Origin: Typhlomys cinereus
Lineage: Eukaryota > Chordata > Mammalia > Rodentia > Platacanthomyidae
Reading direction: 5' to 3'
Length of the DNA stretch: 64,000 bases
NCBI GenBank assembly: GCA_023101885.1
Contig: JALPQD010000414.1
Span: 1,740,776 to 1,804,775 of the forward strand
Both the position numbers and the translations under genes were made by a program. Below are positions 60,207 through 64,000 of this stretch, in pieces. The notes beneath the pieces were generated by a model. It was not told the DNA's origin. It was given only the letters and a program-made list of their open reading frames with translations, and ran no database searches. Position 1 is the first letter of the stretch. Each line of letters begins with the position of its first letter.

Positions 60207-60544
60207 ATGTACTAGTTACTCTTTTCGGTTGCTGTGAGAGAACACTCAAAGTCAAACAACTCAAAAGGAAAAAGGGAAATTTATTCAGCTTACAGTTTCA
60301 GAAGGGTTGGAAATGGCATGGCCGGCGGAAAAAGCTGGAGAAGGCCTAGGTCACATCCATCCAGGAGGCTGATAGCTACAAGACGGCCACTGCTAGAGCA
60401 GACACCTCCAGAAATAGGGTGGGACTGATCCACCTCAAAGCCCACTCCCTGTAACTGCCTTCCCCCAGCAAGGTTTCACCTCTTGAAGGTGCCACAACCT
60501 TCCCAAACACAGGAGTCTGTGGGGGATGCATGTCAAACCATGAC
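60207..60544 (+). repeat. LTR-like interspersed repeat with TG...CA ends
   Basis: Starts tgtactagttactc, ends aaaccatgaca. Contains cttacagtttcagaagggttgg, gcatggccggcgg, ctcaaagcccactccctg and aaggtgccac. These phrases occur in a common rodent interspersed repeat whose name I cannot state with confidence. No internal retroviral sequence is attached. Confidence 0.5.
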
Positions 60545-60579
60545 AGTCCATAAGAATAATAGTGTAACCAAATGTTTCA

Positions 60580-60715
60580 GATGGCTGTAATCTCTGCACT
60601 TGGGAGACTGAGGGAGGAGATTGATTTCATGGTCGACATAGGATATCAAGGGAGTACCACCTTACCCTGTACTAAATAGAGAGACTGTGCCTCAAAAAGA
60701 CAACAATAAAAGGGT
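60580..60715 (+). mobile_element. B1 SINE
   Basis: agatggctgtaatctctgcac ... ttgggagactgagggagg ... gactgtgcctcaaaaagacaac, then an A-rich tail. Diverged B1 on +. Confidence 0.7.
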
Positions 60716-60741
60716 TAATGCTGAAAGGAGGCCCCACATTG

Positions 60742-62890
60742 CTTATCAAAGGGGCCCAAAAAAATCCAATGGAAAAAGAACAGCATCTTCAACAAATGGT
60801 GCTGGCAAAACTGGATCTCCACATGCAGAAGATTAAAACTGGACCTGTACTTGTCACCATGTACAAAACTTAATTCCAAATGGATCAAGGACCTTGATAT
60901 AAGGCCAGAGACTATAAAAACCATTGTTAAAAGGATAGGGAACTCCCTCGAGCTGATTGGGCTAGGCCAACATTTCCTAAACAGACATCCAATGGCACAG
61001 TCACTGCTACCAACTCTCAACAGTTGGGATCTTGTGAAATTAAAGAGCTTCTGTTCAGATAGAGATTGTAACACCAGCTCAAAGGCAACCCACAGAATAG
61101 GAGAAAATCTTCACTAACCACATATCTGATAGAGCTCTATTATCCAGAGTGCACAAAGAACTTAGAAAGCTAAACACCAAGGAAACAAATGGGCCAATTA
61201 AAAAATGGGCCTTGGAACTTAAAAGAAACTTTTCCAGGGATGAAATTGAAACTAGCAAATATCTTAAAAAATGCTCCACATCCTTAGCCATCAGGGAAAT
61301 GCAAATCAAAACCTCCCTGAGATGTCATCTCACTCCGATCAAGATAGCAAAAATCCACAGTACAAGCAACACCAAATGCTGGAGAGGATGTGGAGAGAGG
61401 GGAACTCTCCTACATTGCTGGTGGAAATGCAGGCTCATACAACCACTCTAGCGAGCCGTCTGGCGATTTTTAAAAAAGTTAAAGATTGAAATGCCACATG
61501 ACCCTGCTATTCTACTTTTGGGATAATCCCCCATACAGCAAAAATTCACCTCAATAGCACAAGCATGACCGTGTTCATAGCAGCAATGTTTATAATAGCA
61601 AATTCATGGAATCGACCCAATTGCCCAACAGTTGACGAGTGGATAAGGAAAATGTGGTACATTTATACAATGGAATACTACTCAGCCATCAAAAAAGATG
61701 AATTAATGCAATTTGCCGGGAAATGAATGGAATTAGAAACAATTATATTGAGTGAAGTATCCCAGACACGGAAAATTAAGCACTGTATGTACTCCCTAGT
61801 AGGTGGATCCTAGTACCAAACCCACTTAGTGACACACTCAAAGATAAATCTCGGTAATACCTACAGTAATTGCAAAGATTATAAACAGGAGGAAAGGGGA
61901 AAGAGGGCCCCACCAGCAACAAGGAGAGAGGGGATCATGCTACAACAGAGAAAATAGGCCACCATCAAGGACTGCAAGTAAGTAATGAGTCATCTGGTTA
62001 AGCTCACCGACTTTCCTTCCTGGTCACTTCCAACTGATGGGGTTTGATTGCACCAGACAGGGAGGGCATAGAGTTTGACAGATAGAAGGGAACCATCCTT
62101 CAAATGGGAGACTGACACACCCCTCCCCGACTGTGGTCTCCTATTCTTATTCCGTCTACTTTTGAATCTACTCTTATAATAAGACTCTATTCTAACTGCC
62201 TTTTATCTTTGATTAGGAGGTGACATCCAATACCCATCAGGATAGAGCCAAGGGTTGTACAGGAACGGCAAAACTGGAAAAAAAAAACAAACAAAAGAAC
62301 AAACCATAATTTAAAACATCAGAAACCCTACATTAATCACCAGGAACCAGGCCAGCCTAATCTCTCCCCATCCTTAAGCTCAGGGAAATTTGTAAAAGAG
62401 GGACGGTAAGATTGTAAGAGCCTAAAGATGGGAGGAGCAACTATATGCAAGATGCTCCACACAAGTTAGGGGCAAAGTAGTCATAATAGGACTTTGCACA
62501 ACCTGTGCAATGACCAACATATCATTGACCCCCCAAAGTCTAGCATGGATCACAGGCACTAGGATCCTTAGAGGCAAGGGATTAACAGCCACAATAGTGT
62601 TCCTATACTGAAGGGGAACACAAGAAAGAGCTCTAGGCAATGCTACTGAGTCCTTACACCTCATCAGAGAGGAGGACCCAGAGGGAAGGTTGCAATGCAC
62701 ACTATAGGATGCTCCAGGAATGGGGGGAGGGAAGGGGCACTGGGAGAAAGGGAGGGATAGGGGAAAGGAAGAGGAAAAGGCGGAAGGGAGCAAGGGGATC
62801 CAGGCGGTGGAGGGATGGAGGGGAATGGGGTACCTATCAAGTTTGTATAAGTGAAAAAAAAAAAGTTTGTATAAGTGGAAAAAATATACT
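60742..62890 (+). mobile_element. 5'-truncated L1 (Q): ORF2 C-terminal third and 3'UTR
   Basis: ORF2 sequence on + from tatcaaaggggcccaaa to the Cys/His motif ([16 protein letters not shown], about 61377-61430) and the ORF2 end near 61806. The full 3'UTR and G-rich block follow. Frames are broken (for example near 61080 and 61450). The 3' terminus is doubled: aagtttgtataagtg at 62839-62853 and again at 62863-62877 after an A run. No convincing target duplication was found. Confidence 0.85.
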
Positions 62891-63072
62891 ATAAATAAAA
62901 AAAATCCAGATACAGCAATAGTGAAGAGTCACCTTATATTTTCATAGCTTTTGCGTGTGAATGAACATGAAATTGCTGATTTTATAGCTAATAAATGTTC
63001 AAATATCAATAAAAAATGAGACTTTGCACTATAGAAGAAGCAGTTACATATACCGGATACTAAGAGAGCACA

Positions 63073-63519
63073 TTGCCTGATAGATCAGAACAGACTGGAA
63101 TAATGTGGAAAAACACAAAGAAGGACACCAAGACTGACCTCAGCAGCAGTAGACTGTCCTTTAATAAGAACAATGAGGGTGGTCAGTCTCTCTATGGCAA
63201 TGGAGACTGTGTGCTGAGGCGCAAAAAGGGGAGGTTTCTATGGGGCTGGAGGGAGGAAGAGAGGCTGCATGGAGTGTCCCAACAGATGAGCAGATTTTTG
63301 GGAGTGGGGAAAGTTTGGGTGGAGGAAGGCCTGCTCATGCTGGCAGACGCATCTCTAGATTTCACAACCTTCCAGCTGAAAAGATATGTGGCCTGGGGCC
63401 CTGTTTGGACCCAGGGATATGTGACTTTCACGTTTTACTCGCAAATTCTGGCTTTAAACCTTCAATATTATTTTAACCCAGACACAAAGCTAGATTTAAA
63501 ACTTCATAATTTTGTTTGA
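63073..63519 (+). other. 148-codon open frame of unknown status
   Basis: A single open frame with ATG start in DNA not recognised as L1 or SINE. The translation has no motif, signal peptide or membrane segment that I recognise. No splice sites or poly(A) signal frame it convincingly. Most likely chance or an old repeat. Confidence 0.2.
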
Positions 63520-63591
63520 GTGAGTCATTCACTTCAGGATGATGAATAACATTAGTAAGACTGGTGACAGTTGTTTACAAAAGTCTATCAC

Positions 63592-63765
63592 TGGGGCTGG
63601 AGAGCTGACTCAGGAGTTAAGGCTCTGTCTCAAAAGCAGAAAGTCCTGAGTTCGGATCCCAGGTCTGATGTAAAAACTCCAGGCAGAAACTGCGGAAGCC
63701 TGCACTTCTGGCCCTGGTGGGTGGAGTGTGGGAAATCCCAGAGGGAAGCAAGAAGGAGGTAGAAG
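63592..63765 (+). mobile_element. long tRNA-headed SINE, cut by an L1
   Basis: ggggctggagagctgactcagg head, gagttcggatccc B-box-like motif, and body to gaaggaggtagaag. Then the sequence changes directly to L1 3'UTR, so its tail is displaced or lost. Confidence 0.8.
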
Positions 63766-64000
63766 ATACAGTAATTGCAAAGATTATAAACAGGAGAGAA
63801 GGGGAAGGAGAGCCCCGCCAGAAACAAGAAGACAGGGGATCATGCTACAGCAGAGAAAATAGGCCACCATTGAGGACTGCAAGTAAGTAATGAAACATCT
63901 GGTTAAGCTCACAGACTTTCCTTCCTGGTCACTTGCAACTGATGGGGTGTGATCTTACCAGAAAGAGAGGGCATACAGTCTGGCAGATAGAAGATAACCA
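63766..64000 (+). mobile_element. L1 3'UTR (R), running off the window
   Basis: acagtaattgcaaagattat ... cagcagagaaaataggcc ... ctggttaagctcacagac matches the 3'UTR of L1 C and Q in sense orientation. 5'-truncated at the SINE junction; its end lies beyond 64000. Confidence 0.85.

Noticed and set aside
13198..63700. tRNA genes
   Set aside because: The tRNA-like segments are SINE heads with diverged A and B boxes, SINE bodies and target duplications; none folds obviously into a complete tRNA.

Overview
The window is nuclear DNA from a rodent. B1 (7SL-type), ID, B2/B3-like and further tRNA-headed SINEs with (CA)n tails occur together, as expected for muroid or dipodoid rodents. The LINE-1 (L1) proteins do not look like the house-mouse subfamilies, so a non-murine species is likely; I cannot name it. 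The only host-gene sequence is two copies, both on the + strand, of the C-terminal exons of the integrator subunit 6 family (INTS6/INTS6L/SAGE1). In human, INTS6L and SAGE1 are neighbours on the X chromosome. That, plus the extreme L1 density, suggests an X-linked locus (inference).

Layout. 1-6585: class III (ERV-L type) provirus on the minus strand. Both LTRs, a tRNA-Leu-type primer site and broken gag and pro-pol frames are present, and there is a later 124-bp inverted duplication near its 3' end. 7890-9300: last coding exons, 3'UTR and poly(A) signals of the first INTS6-family gene, open and apparently intact. 9700-14100: small insertions, including an L1 that splits a SINE and itself carries a SINE. 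15690-16255: a diverged tandem array of about 62 bp per unit that I cannot assign. 16894-24501: an old full-length L1 (E, minus) with three younger L1 tails nested in it. 24545-28089: SINEs, L1 tails and remnants of a still older L1.

28090-53423 is one full-length L1 (J, minus) swollen from about 6.8 kb to 25 kb by nested insertions: a short + strand L1 in its A-tail; a full-length L1 with both ORFs open (K, 29746-36620); a truncated L1 (L), itself split by an L1 carrying a 3' transduction (M); and a near-complete but dead L1 (N, 41255-48874) carrying a SINE. Target-site duplications (TSDs) read from the sequence give the order of most of these events. 53424-55680 holds a B3-type SINE, a SINE split by an L1 tail, and a + strand L1 tail.

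55863-59193: second INTS6-family copy. Exon sizes and splice phases match the first copy, but there is a frameshift and an in-frame stop, so it looks like a pseudogene or SAGE1-like relic. 59690-64000: B1 and other SINEs, an LTR-like repeat and two + strand L1s, the last running off the window.

Functionally the window is a gene-poor L1 sink. The one element with apparent autonomous capacity is K: CpG-rich monomer promoter, ORF1p, and ORF2p with all recognisable endonuclease, reverse-transcriptase and C-terminal Cys/His motifs. I saw no rRNA or tRNA genes and no CRISPR array.
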